DNA of 64,000 bases from Aquimarina sp042434915 (GTDB taxonomy: Bacteria > Bacteroidota > Bacteroidia > Flavobacteriales > Flavobacteriaceae): assembly GCF_042434915.1 (NCBI RefSeq), contig NZ_CP170198.1:1488001-1552000 (forward strand), written 5' to 3'. Positions 37,666 through 47,870 of this stretch are shown here, piece by piece. The first letter of the stretch is position 1; each line of letters opens with the position of its first letter. The translations under genes and the position numbers were made by a program. The notes beneath the pieces are model-generated. The model was not told where the DNA came from and did no database searches. It was given only the letters and a program-made list of their open reading frames with translations.

Positions 37666-38034
37666 ATGAGATTAGTTCATCGTATAGGATATTACTTAGG
37701 AGGCTTTACTATTGGTTTAATTCTATTAGCTTTTTTTCTTGGAGGTAAACGCACATCATGCGATTATAGCCCAAACGCTCGAGTACTTAAAAACATACGA
37801 ATTAAAGATCGAGCCTATTCAAGCGAAGCGCTTAACCAAATGAAATCAATGCAAATCGATTCTGCAGATATATCAAATATTTTAACCGATGGGGATGTCG
37901 ATTTTAGCACAAGTATCACTAAACTTGATTCATGCAATATTTACAATATTATAGGTGAAGTAGGGAAACATCAAGTCTTAGTAAATATTAAAAATTGTGA
38001 CAGTATTGCTACCATCCAATCCATATCCAAATAA
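37666..38034 (+). CDS. DUF4258-type membrane-anchored protein
   Basis: This 122-residue protein has one N-terminal transmembrane helix (about 9-27, YLGGFTIGLILLAFFLGG). A small soluble domain follows with CDYSPNARVLKNIRIKDRAY, VDFSTSITKLDSCNIYNI and a final strand LVNIKNCDSIATIQSI. The pattern is that of the DUF4258 proteins found next to housekeeping genes in flavobacteria; function is unknown. It converges on the pentapeptide-repeat pseudogene 2 bp away. Confidence 0.7.
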   Translation: MRLVHRIGYYLGGFTIGLILLAFFLGGKRTSCDYSPNARVLKNIRIKDRAYSSEALNQMKSMQIDSADISNILTDGDVDFSTSITKLDSCNIYNIIGEVGKHQVLVNIKNCDSIATIQSISK

Positions 38035-38036
38035 AT

Positions 38037-38600
38037 TCAATCTTCGATATCCAACTTATATTTACCTAGTAACCCTTGCAAACCTTTTGTGGTGAATTTT
38101 GCCCCGGTTAACACATTATGCTCTGGATCTATTTTATAATTAATAGCAGTTCTAAAATCTGTATTTTTTGCTACGGTATTTTCAAAAATCGCGTCTTGCA
38201 AGTTACAGTTCTCAAAAACAACATCGGACACATCGGTTGCTGTAAAAAGGCTTTCTTTTAAACTACAATTAATAAATGTTGAAGTTCTAATAGTACATGA
38301 GGTAAAATTAGCATAATCTAGTCGACAGTTAAAAAAATTGCTGAGAATAAAAAAGTATCACATACCTCAAAAGCAAACCCTAGCATTTTACACTCTTTAA
38401 ATATGGCTTCCTGAAAAGATGTTTGTGTGAGTTTTACTGAGGTTAAATGGCAAGTATCAAACGCACAGGATAAAAATAACACCCCCCGTACAATCAGTCA
38501 CGGTAAAGTTACAATTCTTGAAAATACATGAATCACACTCTTTACTATCTAATGTTGAATTAGAAAAATCTTTGTTTTCAATTAGTTCATCTATAACCAA
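38037..38600 (-). pseudogene. Frameshifted pentapeptide-repeat protein gene
   Basis: Three minus-strand segments together read as one pentapeptide-repeat protein of about 188 residues, with A(N/D)LXX-like five-residue periodicity. The first (about 38600-38487) gives DFSNSTLDSKECDSCIFKNC. The second (about 38480-38345) gives CHLTSVKLTQTSFQEAIFKE and MLGFAFEVCDTF. The third (38339-38037) gives FNCRLDYANFTSC through ENTVAKNTDFRT and GLQGLLGKYKLDIED. The frames are broken by one extra base in a run of six Gs (minus strand, around 38482-38487) and by one missing base near 38341. No ATG is in frame at the 5' end (TTG at 38600). Two opposite single-base shifts could also be sequencing errors. Confidence 0.75.
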
Positions 38601-38612
38601 AAGTCTGTGATA

Positions 38613-39788
38613 TTACAATTTTCTTCTCTTTCTTTCTTGCGATAATAAATTGAGCTCTCTACTTGTCTGCCCTGCTACCGATGTATTCTCCTCTGCCCTT
38701 CGAATTAAATAAGGCATTACATCCCTCACGGGACCAAAAGGCAGATATTTTGCTACATTATATCCTTCATTCGCTAGATTAAAACTAATATGATCACTCA
38801 TTCCATAAAGTTGTCCAAGCCAAACGTTTGGATCGTTTTTTTCTATACCTAATTCCTTCATAAGGTTAAGAGCCAAGTAGCTACTTTTTTCGTTGTGAGT
38901 ACCTATAAACACTGAAATATCCTTATTATGTTCTAATATATATTGTAATGCAAGGTTAAAGTTAGTATCAGTAGCTTCTTTGCTCTCGCAAATCGGAGAC
39001 GGATACCCTTTTTCTTGAGCCCGCTCTATTTCTTTTTCCATATATGCACCACGAACTATTTTCATTCCTATTTTAAATCCATAGGCTTTTGATTCTTCAT
39101 GTAGCTTTAATAAATACTCAAATCGATCGTGTCTATACAACTGCAAAGTATTATAAACAATAGCTTTTTCTTTATTAAATTTTCGCATTAAATTACCAAC
39201 TAACTCATCTGCTGCACCCTGCATCCAGCTTTCTTCTCCATCAATTAAAAGAGCTATATCATAGTCATAAGCTTTTTGACATACTTTTTCAAAACGGGCA
39301 ACTATACGTTCCCATTCCATAGTTTCTTCATCTGTAAGCGCTACACCTTCGGTCTTTTTTTGCCAAAGTAGAAACCTTCCGAAACCAGATGGCTTGAAAA
39401 CTGCAAAAGGAACCGAGGTTTTCTCTTTGGCAAAGTCAATGATATCAAGAATTTTATGCACGGTAGCGTCAAAATGTTTTTCTTCTTCCTTTCCTTCTAC
39501 AGAATAATCCAATACAGAGCAAACACCTTTGTCATACATTTTATCAATAGTATCAATACAATCTTCCTCATTAATTCCTCCACAAAAATGATCAAAAACT
39601 GTTGCTCTTATTAGCCCTTTTACAGGTAAATGTGCTTTAAGCGCAAAATTTGTTACCGCGGTACCAATACGTACTAAGGGTTCATTGGCGATCATTTTAA
39701 ATAAAAAGTAAGCACGCTCAAGCTCTGAATCACTTTTTAATGCAAAAGCAACTTTGGTATTCTCAAAAAGTGTAGTAATATTCTTCAT
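38613..39788 (-). CDS. Proline dehydrogenase
   Basis: This 391-residue FAD-dependent TIM-barrel enzyme oxidises proline to pyrroline-5-carboxylate. Visible motifs include VPFAVFKPSGFGRFLLW, LLIDGEESWMQGAADELV, FKIGMKIVRGAYMEKEIERA, VFIGTHNEKSSYLALNLM and KYLPFGPVRDVMPYLIRRAE. It is a monofunctional PRODH, not the long PutA fusion. It stands alone between the pentapeptide pseudogene and the divergent aroB. Confidence 0.93.
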   Translation of the reverse strand: MKNITTLFENTKVAFALKSDSELERAYFLFKMIANEPLVRIGTAVTNFALKAHLPVKGLIRATVFDHFCGGINEEDCIDTIDKMYDKGVCSVLDYSVEGKEEEKHFDATVHKILDIIDFAKEKTSVPFAVFKPSGFGRFLLWQKKTEGVALTDEETMEWERIVARFEKVCQKAYDYDIALLIDGEESWMQGAADELVGNLMRKFNKEKAIVYNTLQLYRHDRFEYLLKLHEESKAYGFKIGMKIVRGAYMEKEIERAQEKGYPSPICESKEATDTNFNLALQYILEHNKDISVFIGTHNEKSSYLALNLMKELGIEKNDPNVWLGQLYGMSDHISFNLANEGYNVAKYLPFGPVRDVMPYLIRRAEENTSVAGQTSRELNLLSQERKRRKL

Positions 39789-39944
39789 TAAAATAGAAAA
39801 TTCTTAAAATAAATAGTATTTTTTTATCAATAACCAAATTAAAACACTTTTTAGAAATGGTTATTACAATTCGTGCAAATATATTCTAAAACAAAATAAA
39901 TATTATAATTTCTGCTTAATTTCGTCATATAAATTATTCCCTTT

Positions 39945-41018
39945 ATGACACCCATAGTTTCCAAAGATTCTGTAGTCTATTTCAATACTTCGGGATACGA
40001 TGCGATCCATCAATATTTACAGGATTCTCCACCTTCAAAAATTTTTATTCTTGTTGATACGAATACTCAGGAGCATTGCTTACCCATTTTTTTGCAGCTA
40101 TTAGATACTCATTTACAAATTGAAGTTATAGAGATTGAAGATGGCGAAGTTCATAAAACAATCGAAACATGTAATGGTGTTTGGAGCGCTTTGTCTGAGT
40201 TGGGAGCTGATCGCAAAAGCCTACTTATCAATCTAGGTGGAGGCGTTGTAACCGATTTGGGTGGTTTTGTCGCTTGTACTTTTAAAAGGGGGATACCTTA
40301 TATTAATATACCTACTACCCTACTCGCCATGGTCGATGCCTCGGTAGGAGGCAAAACTGGTGTAGATTTGGGTAATTTGAAAAATATGATCGGGGTTATT
40401 AGCGAATCTGTAATGGTTATAGTTGATAGTTCTTATTTGCAAACTCTCCCCACCAATCAAATGCGTAGCGGTCTTGCAGAAATGTTAAAACACGGACTTA
40501 TCTGCGATAAAAAATATTGGCTACAACTTTCTGATTTATCTAGACTAACCTCAAATGATCTAGATACTTTGATCTATGAATCAGTGACCATTAAAAATAA
40601 AATAGTTACACAAGACCCTACAGAAAAAAATGTGCGTAAGTATCTTAACTTTGGTCATACATTGGGCCATGCTATTGAGTCCTTCTATCTAACACATCCC
40701 CAAAGAGAAACACTCCTGCATGGTGAAGCCATTGCGATAGGAATGATACTCGAGGCGTTTATATCTACAAAATGTACATCATTATCTATACTAGAGCTTA
40801 ATCAAATTGCAAAAACCATTGGAGAAACTTTTCCCAAAGTGGATATCGATACTGCTGATCATGATACCATTCTTTCGTTACTAATTCACGACAAAAAAAA
40901 TGAAAACGACACGGTCTATTTTGTACTTTTAGAAGCTATAGGAAAAGCAGTTTATAATTGTGAAGTCGATAATGTATTGCTCAAAGAAGCTTTTAAATAT
41001 TATGCTCGTCTAACATAG
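39945..41018 (+). CDS. aroB: 3-dehydroquinate synthase
   Basis: This 357-residue NAD- and zinc-dependent enzyme converts DAHP to 3-dehydroquinate in the shikimate pathway. Motifs include EDGEVHKTIETCNGVW, LLINLGGGVVTDLGGFVACT, IPTTLLAMVDASVGGKTGVD and the zinc ligands in YLNFGHTLGHAIES and LLHGEAIAIGM. A TAATTTCG element at 39917-39924 resembles a -7 box. Length and motifs are ordinary. Confidence 0.95.
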   Translation: MTPIVSKDSVVYFNTSGYDAIHQYLQDSPPSKIFILVDTNTQEHCLPIFLQLLDTHLQIEVIEIEDGEVHKTIETCNGVWSALSELGADRKSLLINLGGGVVTDLGGFVACTFKRGIPYINIPTTLLAMVDASVGGKTGVDLGNLKNMIGVISESVMVIVDSSYLQTLPTNQMRSGLAEMLKHGLICDKKYWLQLSDLSRLTSNDLDTLIYESVTIKNKIVTQDPTEKNVRKYLNFGHTLGHAIESFYLTHPQRETLLHGEAIAIGMILEAFISTKCTSLSILELNQIAKTIGETFPKVDIDTADHDTILSLLIHDKKNENDTVYFVLLEAIGKAVYNCEVDNVLLKEAFKYYARLT

Positions 41019-41105
41019 AAGTAGATTTTTCTATAAGCTTACAAATATAACACCGCTTTAACACAACACAAACAACGGCTATTTTACAATAACGTAACAA
41101 ATACC

Positions 41106-41113
41106 TACATTTG
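41106..41113 (+). promoter_or_regulatory. -7 box of uvrA promoter
   Basis: TACATTTG, a full match to TAnnTTTG, lies 19 bp before the uvrA start at 41133. The -33 region has TTTAC rather than a clean TTG. Confidence 0.5.
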
Positions 41114-41132
41114 CAATCTTGGTTTAAAATTT

Positions 41133-43973
41133 ATGGTGGTTTCAGAAGAAGATAATATAGAAGTACTTGGTGCGCGCGTTCATAATCTCAAAAACATTGA
41201 TGTATCCATACCTCGAGAAAAATTAGTAGTAATTACGGGTCTATCTGGATCTGGTAAATCCTCTCTAGCATTTGATACTATTTATGCCGAAGGACAAAGA
41301 CGCTATATTGAAACATTTTCGGCCTACGCGAGACAATTTTTAGGTGGTTTGGAGCGGCCCGATGTCGATAAAATTGACGGTCTCTCTCCAGTTATTGCTA
41401 TTGAACAAAAAACAACTAGTAAAAGTCCACGAAGTACTGTTGGAACTATTACTGAAATATATGATTTTTTAAGATTACTCTTTTCTAGAGCTAGTGATGC
41501 TTACAGCTATAATACAGGTCAAAAGATGGTTAGTTATAGTGATGCACAAATTAGAGATTTGATTTTAAAAGATTTTGAAGGTAAGAAAATAAATATTTTA
41601 GCTCCTGTAATTAGATCCCGTAAAGGTCATTATCGCGAGCTTTTTGAACAAATTGCCAAGCAAGGTTTTGTAAAAGTTAGAACAGATGGTAAGATTGTTG
41701 ATATAACTAAAGGATTAAAACTCGATCGTTATAAAGTACATGATATAGAAATTGTAATTGATCGCCTCAAAATATCAAATAGTCAAGACAATTCTAAACG
41801 CTTGATGGAGACTATTAATACAGCAATGTATCATGGAGATGATATTTTAATGGTTATCGAAGAAAACTCTGAAGATACACGCTATTTTAGTCGAAGTCTA
41901 ATGTGTCCAACCTCGGGTATATCATATCCAAATCCCGAGCCTAATAATTTTTCATTTAATTCACCAAAGGGAGCATGTCCAAAATGTAATGGTATTGGTA
42001 GTTTATATGAGGTTAATATCAAAAAAATCATTCCTGATAGTACAAAATCCATCAAAAGTGGAGGCCTTAGCCCACATGGACCTCAAAAAAACAACTGGAT
42101 CTTTAAGCAGTTAGATTTAATTGCTAAACGATATGACTTTAAATTATCCGATCCTATTGAAAATATTCCCTCAGATGCTTTACACATGATACTACATGGT
42201 GGCAAAGAATCTTTTACAGTTGACAGTTCTAGTTTGGGTGTTTCAAGAGCTTTCAAAATTAATTTTGAAGGAGTCGCTACTTTTATTGAAAATACGTATA
42301 ATGCCAATGATTCTACCTCTTTAAAACGATGGGCCAAAGAATATATGGACAACATCACATGTCCGCAATGTGAAGGTACCCGCTTGCGCAAAGAATCATT
42401 GTACTTTAAAGTAAATGAAAAAAATATTGCGCAACTAGCCAATATGGATATTATAGAATTAGCGGGTTGGTTTGCTGCTCTTCCCAAATATCTTAGTAAA
42501 AAACAAGCTGCTATTGCCGAGGAGGTTCTTAAAGAGATCAACGCACGATTACAATTTTTAATCGATGTAGGATTAACGTATTTATCGCTAAACAGAAGCA
42601 GTAAATCTTTATCTGGTGGTGAAGCGCAACGCATACGACTCGCTACGCAGATTGGTTCACAGCTTGTAGGTGTTTTGTATATACTGGATGAACCAAGTAT
42701 TGGTTTACATCAACGAGATAATGAGAAATTAATTAATTCGCTTATACAATTAAGGGATATTGGTAATTCGGTTATTGTTGTTGAGCACGATAAGGATATG
42801 ATAGAACGTGCGGATCATGTAATTGATATTGGTCCCAGAGCTGGTAAATATGGCGGCGAAATCATAAGTGAAGGTACTCCCAGAGAATTACTTACTCATG
42901 ACACACTAACTGCAGATTATTTAAGTGGAAAACGAAAAATCGAAATTCCGCAAAAAAGAAGAAAAGGAAACGGTAAGAAAATTGTTTTAAAAGGAGCCAC
43001 TGGTAACAACTTAAAAAATGTAACTATTGAAATACCTTTAGGTAAAATGATAGCAATTACTGGAGTCTCGGGTAGTGGCAAATCTACATTAATTAACGAG
43101 ACCCTCTACCCTATCCTCAATGCATACTATTTTAATGGGGTAAAAAAACCAATGCCCTATAAAAGTATCACAGGGTTAAAAAATTTGGATAAAGTTATTG
43201 ATATCAATCAATCCCCAATTGGGAGAACCCCTCGCTCTAACCCTGCAACCTATACTGGTGTGTTTTCAGAAATTCGCAACTTATTCGCCAAGACTCCAGA
43301 AGCCATGATACGTGGATACAAACCTGGACGCTTTAGTTTTAACGTAACTGGTGGAAGATGCGAAACATGCAAAGGCGGTGGTTTGAGAGTCATTGAAATG
43401 AATTTTTTGCCAGATGTCTATGTAGAGTGTGAAACGTGCCAAGGTAAACGCTTTAATAGAGAAACTTTAGAAATACGATATAAGGGCAAATCGATTGCCG
43501 ATGTTTTAGAAATGACAATTGATGAAGCATGTCAATTTTTTGAGCATATTCCAAAGATTTTTAGAAAAGTTAAAACTATACAAAATGTTGGGCTAGGATA
43601 CATTACCTTGGGCCAGCAATCAACTACGTTATCTGGTGGAGAAGCACAGCGAATTAAATTAGCTTCAGAACTTTCAAAACGAGATACGGGTAATACCTTT
43701 TATATTCTCGATGAGCCTACCACAGGATTACATTTTGAAGATATACGTTTGCTTATGGAGGTTCTTAATAAGCTCGTGGACAAAGGTAATACGGTACTTA
43801 TCATAGAACACAATCTTGATGTAGTCAAGACTGCCGATTATATAATAGATATCGGGTATGAAGGAGGCAAGAATGGTGGTGAAGTTGTAGCAAAGGGAAC
43901 ACCAGAACAAGTAATAAAAGATAAAAAAAGTTATACAGCCAAATTTCTCAAAAAAGAATTTGAAACTCAATAA
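41133..43973 (+). CDS. uvrA: Excinuclease ABC subunit A
   Basis: This 946-residue damage-recognition ATPase belongs to nucleotide excision repair and works with UvrB in the cytosol. It has two ABC ATPase modules: Walker A in VVITGLSGSGKSSLAFD and AITGVSGSGKSTLINE, signature motifs RSSKSLSGGEAQRIRLATQI and STTLSGGEAQRIKLASEL, and Walker B near LYILDEPSIGLHQRDN and FYILDEPTTGLHFEDI. Zinc-binding cysteines appear in CPKCNGIGS and in CETCKGGGL with VYVECETCQGKR. Length is typical. Confidence 0.97.
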   Translation: MVVSEEDNIEVLGARVHNLKNIDVSIPREKLVVITGLSGSGKSSLAFDTIYAEGQRRYIETFSAYARQFLGGLERPDVDKIDGLSPVIAIEQKTTSKSPRSTVGTITEIYDFLRLLFSRASDAYSYNTGQKMVSYSDAQIRDLILKDFEGKKINILAPVIRSRKGHYRELFEQIAKQGFVKVRTDGKIVDITKGLKLDRYKVHDIEIVIDRLKISNSQDNSKRLMETINTAMYHGDDILMVIEENSEDTRYFSRSLMCPTSGISYPNPEPNNFSFNSPKGACPKCNGIGSLYEVNIKKIIPDSTKSIKSGGLSPHGPQKNNWIFKQLDLIAKRYDFKLSDPIENIPSDALHMILHGGKESFTVDSSSLGVSRAFKINFEGVATFIENTYNANDSTSLKRWAKEYMDNITCPQCEGTRLRKESLYFKVNEKNIAQLANMDIIELAGWFAALPKYLSKKQAAIAEEVLKEINARLQFLIDVGLTYLSLNRSSKSLSGGEAQRIRLATQIGSQLVGVLYILDEPSIGLHQRDNEKLINSLIQLRDIGNSVIVVEHDKDMIERADHVIDIGPRAGKYGGEIISEGTPRELLTHDTLTADYLSGKRKIEIPQKRRKGNGKKIVLKGATGNNLKNVTIEIPLGKMIAITGVSGSGKSTLINETLYPILNAYYFNGVKKPMPYKSITGLKNLDKVIDINQSPIGRTPRSNPATYTGVFSEIRNLFAKTPEAMIRGYKPGRFSFNVTGGRCETCKGGGLRVIEMNFLPDVYVECETCQGKRFNRETLEIRYKGKSIADVLEMTIDEACQFFEHIPKIFRKVKTIQNVGLGYITLGQQSTTLSGGEAQRIKLASELSKRDTGNTFYILDEPTTGLHFEDIRLLMEVLNKLVDKGNTVLIIEHNLDVVKTADYIIDIGYEGGKNGGEVVAKGTPEQVIKDKKSYTAKFLKKEFETQ

Positions 43974-44019
43974 CCCAAGAAAAATTCAACCAACTAATCT
44001 AACAACTAGAGCATAACAT

Positions 44020-44709
44020 ATGAGAAAAGAACAACGTCATAAAGGATGGAACGAAATTAAAACAAATGATTCATGGGCTATTTTTAAGATCATGGGAGAG
44101 TTTGTGAGCGGCTTTGAGAAAATGAGCAAAATAGGCCCGTGTGTTTCCATTTTTGGTTCTGCAAGAACAAAAACAGATGACAAATATTATAAGCTAGCAG
44201 TTGATGTCGCCAAAAAAATCGTAGACCACGGTTATGGCGTAATTACGGGTGGAGGTCCAGGTATTATGGAAGCAGGTAATAAAGGTGCACACTTAGGCGG
44301 CGGAACCTCTGTAGGACTTAATATTGATCTCCCATTTGAGCAACATGACAACCCATATATCGACAGCGATAAAAGTCTTGATTTTGACTATTTCTTTGTA
44401 CGTAAGGTAATGTTTGTAAAATACTCACAAGGATTTGTGGTTATGCCAGGTGGCTTTGGAACTCTGGACGAATTATTTGAAGCAATTACCTTGATACAAA
44501 CAAAAAAAATAGCAAAGTTCCCAATCATATTAGTAAGTACAGAATTTTGGGGAGGCTTGATGGATTGGATTCAAAACACTCTTTTAGAACGCTTTACCAA
44601 CATAAGTCCTGGAGATCTTGACCTGATTCATATAGTAGACACACCAGAAGAGGTTCTTGATATTCTTAATAAATTTTATGGAGAATACAATTTGAGCCCT
44701 AATTTTTAA
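44020..44709 (+). CDS. LOG-family (TIGR00730) protein
   Basis: This 229-residue Rossmann-like protein has the family signatures ITGGGPGIMEAGNKGAH and VVMPGGFGTLDELFEAITLI. These form the nucleotide-binding active site in LOG phosphoribohydrolases that release cytokinin-type bases from nucleotide 5'-monophosphates. The true substrate in this organism is unknown. It lies 46 bp after uvrA on the same strand, probably co-transcribed, and is followed by a strong terminator. Confidence 0.9.
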   Translation: MRKEQRHKGWNEIKTNDSWAIFKIMGEFVSGFEKMSKIGPCVSIFGSARTKTDDKYYKLAVDVAKKIVDHGYGVITGGGPGIMEAGNKGAHLGGGTSVGLNIDLPFEQHDNPYIDSDKSLDFDYFFVRKVMFVKYSQGFVVMPGGFGTLDELFEAITLIQTKKIAKFPIILVSTEFWGGLMDWIQNTLLERFTNISPGDLDLIHIVDTPEEVLDILNKFYGEYNLSPNF

Positions 44710-44724
44710 ACTATATATCAATTT

Positions 44725-44763
44725 AAAGAGAAAAACAACTATTGTATGGTTGCTTTTCTCTTT
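44725..44763 (+). terminator. Intrinsic terminator after the uvrA / LOG-family genes
   Basis: A 10-bp stem (44725-44734 with 44754-44763) is extended inward by a CAAC/GTTG helix after one mismatch. It lies 15 bp past the LOG stop codon. The arms are A/T-rich with a T-rich 3' side. Confidence 0.75.
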
Positions 44764-44850
44764 GTAAAAAAACTCTTTTAACCCGGACTATATATTTATA
44801 CTAAGATTCAATACTTTGTAAATGTAGATACATAGTAAATTTTAAAAACA

Positions 44851-47679
44851 TTGAAAAACTCAAAATTCATTTTTTGTATACTTCTAATTGCCTACGCTTA
44901 TCAAATGAAGAGCCAACATCAAATCAACATGGATGTTGTATTGGATGTAGATCAAAAAACTCTTTTGATAACTCAAGAAATTAATTATCATAATACGTCC
45001 AATGACACCTTGTCTCAACTACTATTTCACGACTGGGCAAACAGCTTTTCAAGCAAAACAACTGCTTTAGGTAAGCGATTTTCTGAAGACTATTTAAGGC
45101 GATTTTACTATGCAAAGGATGAAGAAAGAGGTAGTACCACTATCAAAAGTGTTCTAAATTCGAAAAATGAATCTCTAAACTGGGAAAGATATCAAGAAAG
45201 TGCCGATATCCTCTCGGTGACTCCCAGCTCACCTATAGTTCCAGGTGCGGCCTACTCTATAACTTTTACCTATACTATTAAAATTCCGAGTGATAAATTT
45301 ACGCGCTTTGGTTATCACGACAACGGAAATTTCAGTCTACGATATTGGCATATTGTACCCGCAATGTATACCTCTGGTTGGCAAGTTTATAACAATAAAG
45401 ATCTAGATGATCTATATACTCCTTTACTTGACTATTCAATTGATTTTACCCTTCCGCAAACCTATAACCTAACAACATCTCTTAATGAAATAACTAGTGT
45501 ACTCACCAAGAATGCATTGCAAAAAACAGTTCGATTGACTGGTGAAAATAGAAATAAGGTGCATTTATTTATTGAAACAAAGAACTCCTTCTACTCCTTT
45601 ACGACTGATAACATTGAGTTTATAAGTAATATCGAAGACAACGATTTGATGCCAGAAATGAAATCTGTTGCCATCCACAAAATATTTTCTTTTCTAAATA
45701 ATAAATTAGGTACATATCCTTTTGAAAAAGTTGTAGTTTCTGAGAGTGATTATAAAAGTAATCCTGTTTATGGCTTAAATCAACTACCAGATATACTACG
45801 TCCCTTTCCCGATGGTTTTCAATATGAGATCAAGCAGCTTAAAACCATAACCGAAGATTACTTAGAACGTACCCTTATTATTGACCCTAGACATGATGCA
45901 TGGATAAAAGATGCTTTACATATTTATCTTATGATGGAGTATACCGAGCAGTATTATCCCGAAATGAAATTAATTGGTAATTTGAGTAAGGTTATTGGAT
46001 TGCGCTGGTTTCATGCCGCAGATTTAGATTTTAATGATCAGTATTTTATGGGTTATAAAAATATGACTCGTCTTTTTCTTGATCAATCCTTAACGACTCC
46101 TCAAGATAGTCTCATTAAATTCAATAAAAACATTGCAAACGCATACAAAGCAGGTGTTGGTTTAAAATATCTTGAAGATTATCTGGAAGACGATAATATT
46201 ATTGCAAACAGTATTCGAGAATTTTATACCGAAAACAAATTACAACCCACCACTCCTTTGGCATTCAAAGAGATTCTAAAGCGAAATTCAAAAAAAGACG
46301 TAGATTGGTTTTTTGACAATTATATAGCTACAAACACCAAATTAGATTTTAAAATTAAATCCGTTAGGAAAAAAGAAGATTCACTAATTGTAACGATAGC
46401 AGACAAAACTAATAGCGGTATGCCTGTCTCACTCGTTGCGTTGAGAGGTAAAGATTTTGTTTCCAAAACTTGGGTTGGCAATATTAAGGGCAAAAAGAAA
46501 GTTACAATAAGTAATGAAAAAATTAGCAAATTAGTATTAGATTATGATCAAAATATACCCGAAAATAACCGACGCAATAACTATAAAAACTTAAAATGGA
46601 TACTAAACAAGCCAATTCAGTTTAGATTATTACAAGATTTTGAAGACCCAAAGTATAATCAACTTTTTTTTATGCCAGAATTTGATTTTAATGTGTATGA
46701 TGGCCTTACCTTTGGTTCAAAATTTTATAATAAAACGTTTATTCGTAAACCTTTTAATTACAAAATAACTCCAACTTTTGGAACGGAATCCAAGACTTTA
46801 CTCGGTTCTGCTGGATTTTCATATAGTAACAATGTGGCCGATGATGGATTGTATCTAATACGCTACGGTCTAAGCGGTAATGTATTTAGTTACGCACAAG
46901 ATCTACTTTACTACAGGATCTCGCCATCTATGAGTTTTTATTACAGAACCAAAAACAGACGATCCAATGAGATACAACGTTTAACATTTAGAAGTGTAAA
47001 TGTGTACCGAGAGCTAGATGAAGAAAACCCTGTAGTAACTCCTAATTACAGTGTTTTTAATGCGCGGTATACTTTCTCAAATCCAAACTTATTACACCTT
47101 ACTAATTATTCTGTAGATTACCAATTGTCAAAGAATTTCAGTAAAATTTCTGGAACATTTAACTATAGAAAAATGTTTTTAAATAATCGTCAGATTAATT
47201 TTAGATTATTTGCTGGTATTTTCTTGTTTAACGAAACCAAAAAGGATGGAAACTTTTTCAGCTTTGCCTTAGATCGACCTACAGATTATCTTTTTGATTA
47301 TAGCTATTTGGGTAGAAGTGAAGAAACTGGATTGGTTAGCCAGCAAATTATATTGGCTGAAGGTGGCTTTAAATCTAAATTAGAATATCAATTTGCTAAT
47401 CAATGGATGACAACTCTTAATGCCGACACCAATGTATGGAACTGGATTTTTGTATACGGAGATCTCGGATTTGTAAAAAGTAAATTAAACTCTTCACAAT
47501 TTGTATATGATGCGGGTATAAGGCTCAGCTTGGTTGCAGACTATTTCGAATTATTTTTTCCCGTAGTATCCAATAATGGGTGGGAGATTTCACAACCCAA
47601 CTATGGCGAAAAAATACGATTTATTGTCACGTTGAGTCCGCAAACATTAATAAAATTATTCACTAGAGAATGGTATTAG
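44851..47679 (+). CDS. M1-aminopeptidase-like protein lacking the zinc motif, with C-terminal outer-membrane barrel-like region
   Basis: This protein is 942 residues long. A TTG start is chosen because it gives a full signal peptide (KNSKFIFCILLIAYAYQMKS) that an internal ATG would truncate. An M1-type N-terminal beta domain (about 22-250) leads into a catalytic-like domain (about 260-500). Where active M1 enzymes have HEXXH followed by WLNEGFA, this protein has only WIKDALHIYLMMEYTE near residue 351 and no HEXXH. From about 600 to the end it has alternating aromatic strands ending KLFTREWY, typical of an outer-membrane barrel. It is therefore probably non-catalytic; its role is unknown. Similar proteins seem to be a flavobacterial family. 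Confidence 0.72.
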   Translation: MKNSKFIFCILLIAYAYQMKSQHQINMDVVLDVDQKTLLITQEINYHNTSNDTLSQLLFHDWANSFSSKTTALGKRFSEDYLRRFYYAKDEERGSTTIKSVLNSKNESLNWERYQESADILSVTPSSPIVPGAAYSITFTYTIKIPSDKFTRFGYHDNGNFSLRYWHIVPAMYTSGWQVYNNKDLDDLYTPLLDYSIDFTLPQTYNLTTSLNEITSVLTKNALQKTVRLTGENRNKVHLFIETKNSFYSFTTDNIEFISNIEDNDLMPEMKSVAIHKIFSFLNNKLGTYPFEKVVVSESDYKSNPVYGLNQLPDILRPFPDGFQYEIKQLKTITEDYLERTLIIDPRHDAWIKDALHIYLMMEYTEQYYPEMKLIGNLSKVIGLRWFHAADLDFNDQYFMGYKNMTRLFLDQSLTTPQDSLIKFNKNIANAYKAGVGLKYLEDYLEDDNIIANSIREFYTENKLQPTTPLAFKEILKRNSKKDVDWFFDNYIATNTKLDFKIKSVRKKEDSLIVTIADKTNSGMPVSLVALRGKDFVSKTWVGNIKGKKKVTISNEKISKLVLDYDQNIPENNRRNNYKNLKWILNKPIQFRLLQDFEDPKYNQLFFMPEFDFNVYDGLTFGSKFYNKTFIRKPFNYKITPTFGTESKTLLGSAGFSYSNNVADDGLYLIRYGLSGNVFSYAQDLLYYRISPSMSFYYRTKNRRSNEIQRLTFRSVNVYRELDEENPVVTPNYSVFNARYTFSNPNLLHLTNYSVDYQLSKNFSKISGTFNYRKMFLNNRQINFRLFAGIFLFNETKKDGNFFSFALDRPTDYLFDYSYLGRSEETGLVSQQIILAEGGFKSKLEYQFANQWMTTLNADTNVWNWIFVYGDLGFVKSKLNSSQFVYDAGIRLSLVADYFELFFPVVSNNGWEISQPNYGEKIRFIVTLSPQTLIKLFTREWY

Positions 47680-47817
47680 GTTAAACTTACGAAGTATGAT
47701 TTGTGAAATCTTTGAAGATTTGTTAACAAAACTTCAAAATAAACTATTTAAAAGTTTATATTTCAATAAAAACCCTATATCCATAAAGATTTCACAAAAA
47801 AATTAAGAATTTTGCTA

Positions 47818-47848
47818 TTGCACAAACTTCTAATTTTAGCTACATTTG
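47818..47848 (+). promoter_or_regulatory. Promoter for the 2-oxoacid dehydrogenase E1 gene
   Basis: TTG (47818-47820), 20 bases, then TACATTTG (47841-47848) match the -33/-7 consensus, 22 bp before the start at 47871. Confidence 0.65.
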
Positions 47849-47870
47849 CAAATATCCAAAACTCGTTCAC

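Noticed and set aside
41015..41034. Possible terminator hairpin after aroB (ATAGAA/TTCTAT)
   Set aside because: The stem is only six A/T-rich pairs and lacks a following U tract.
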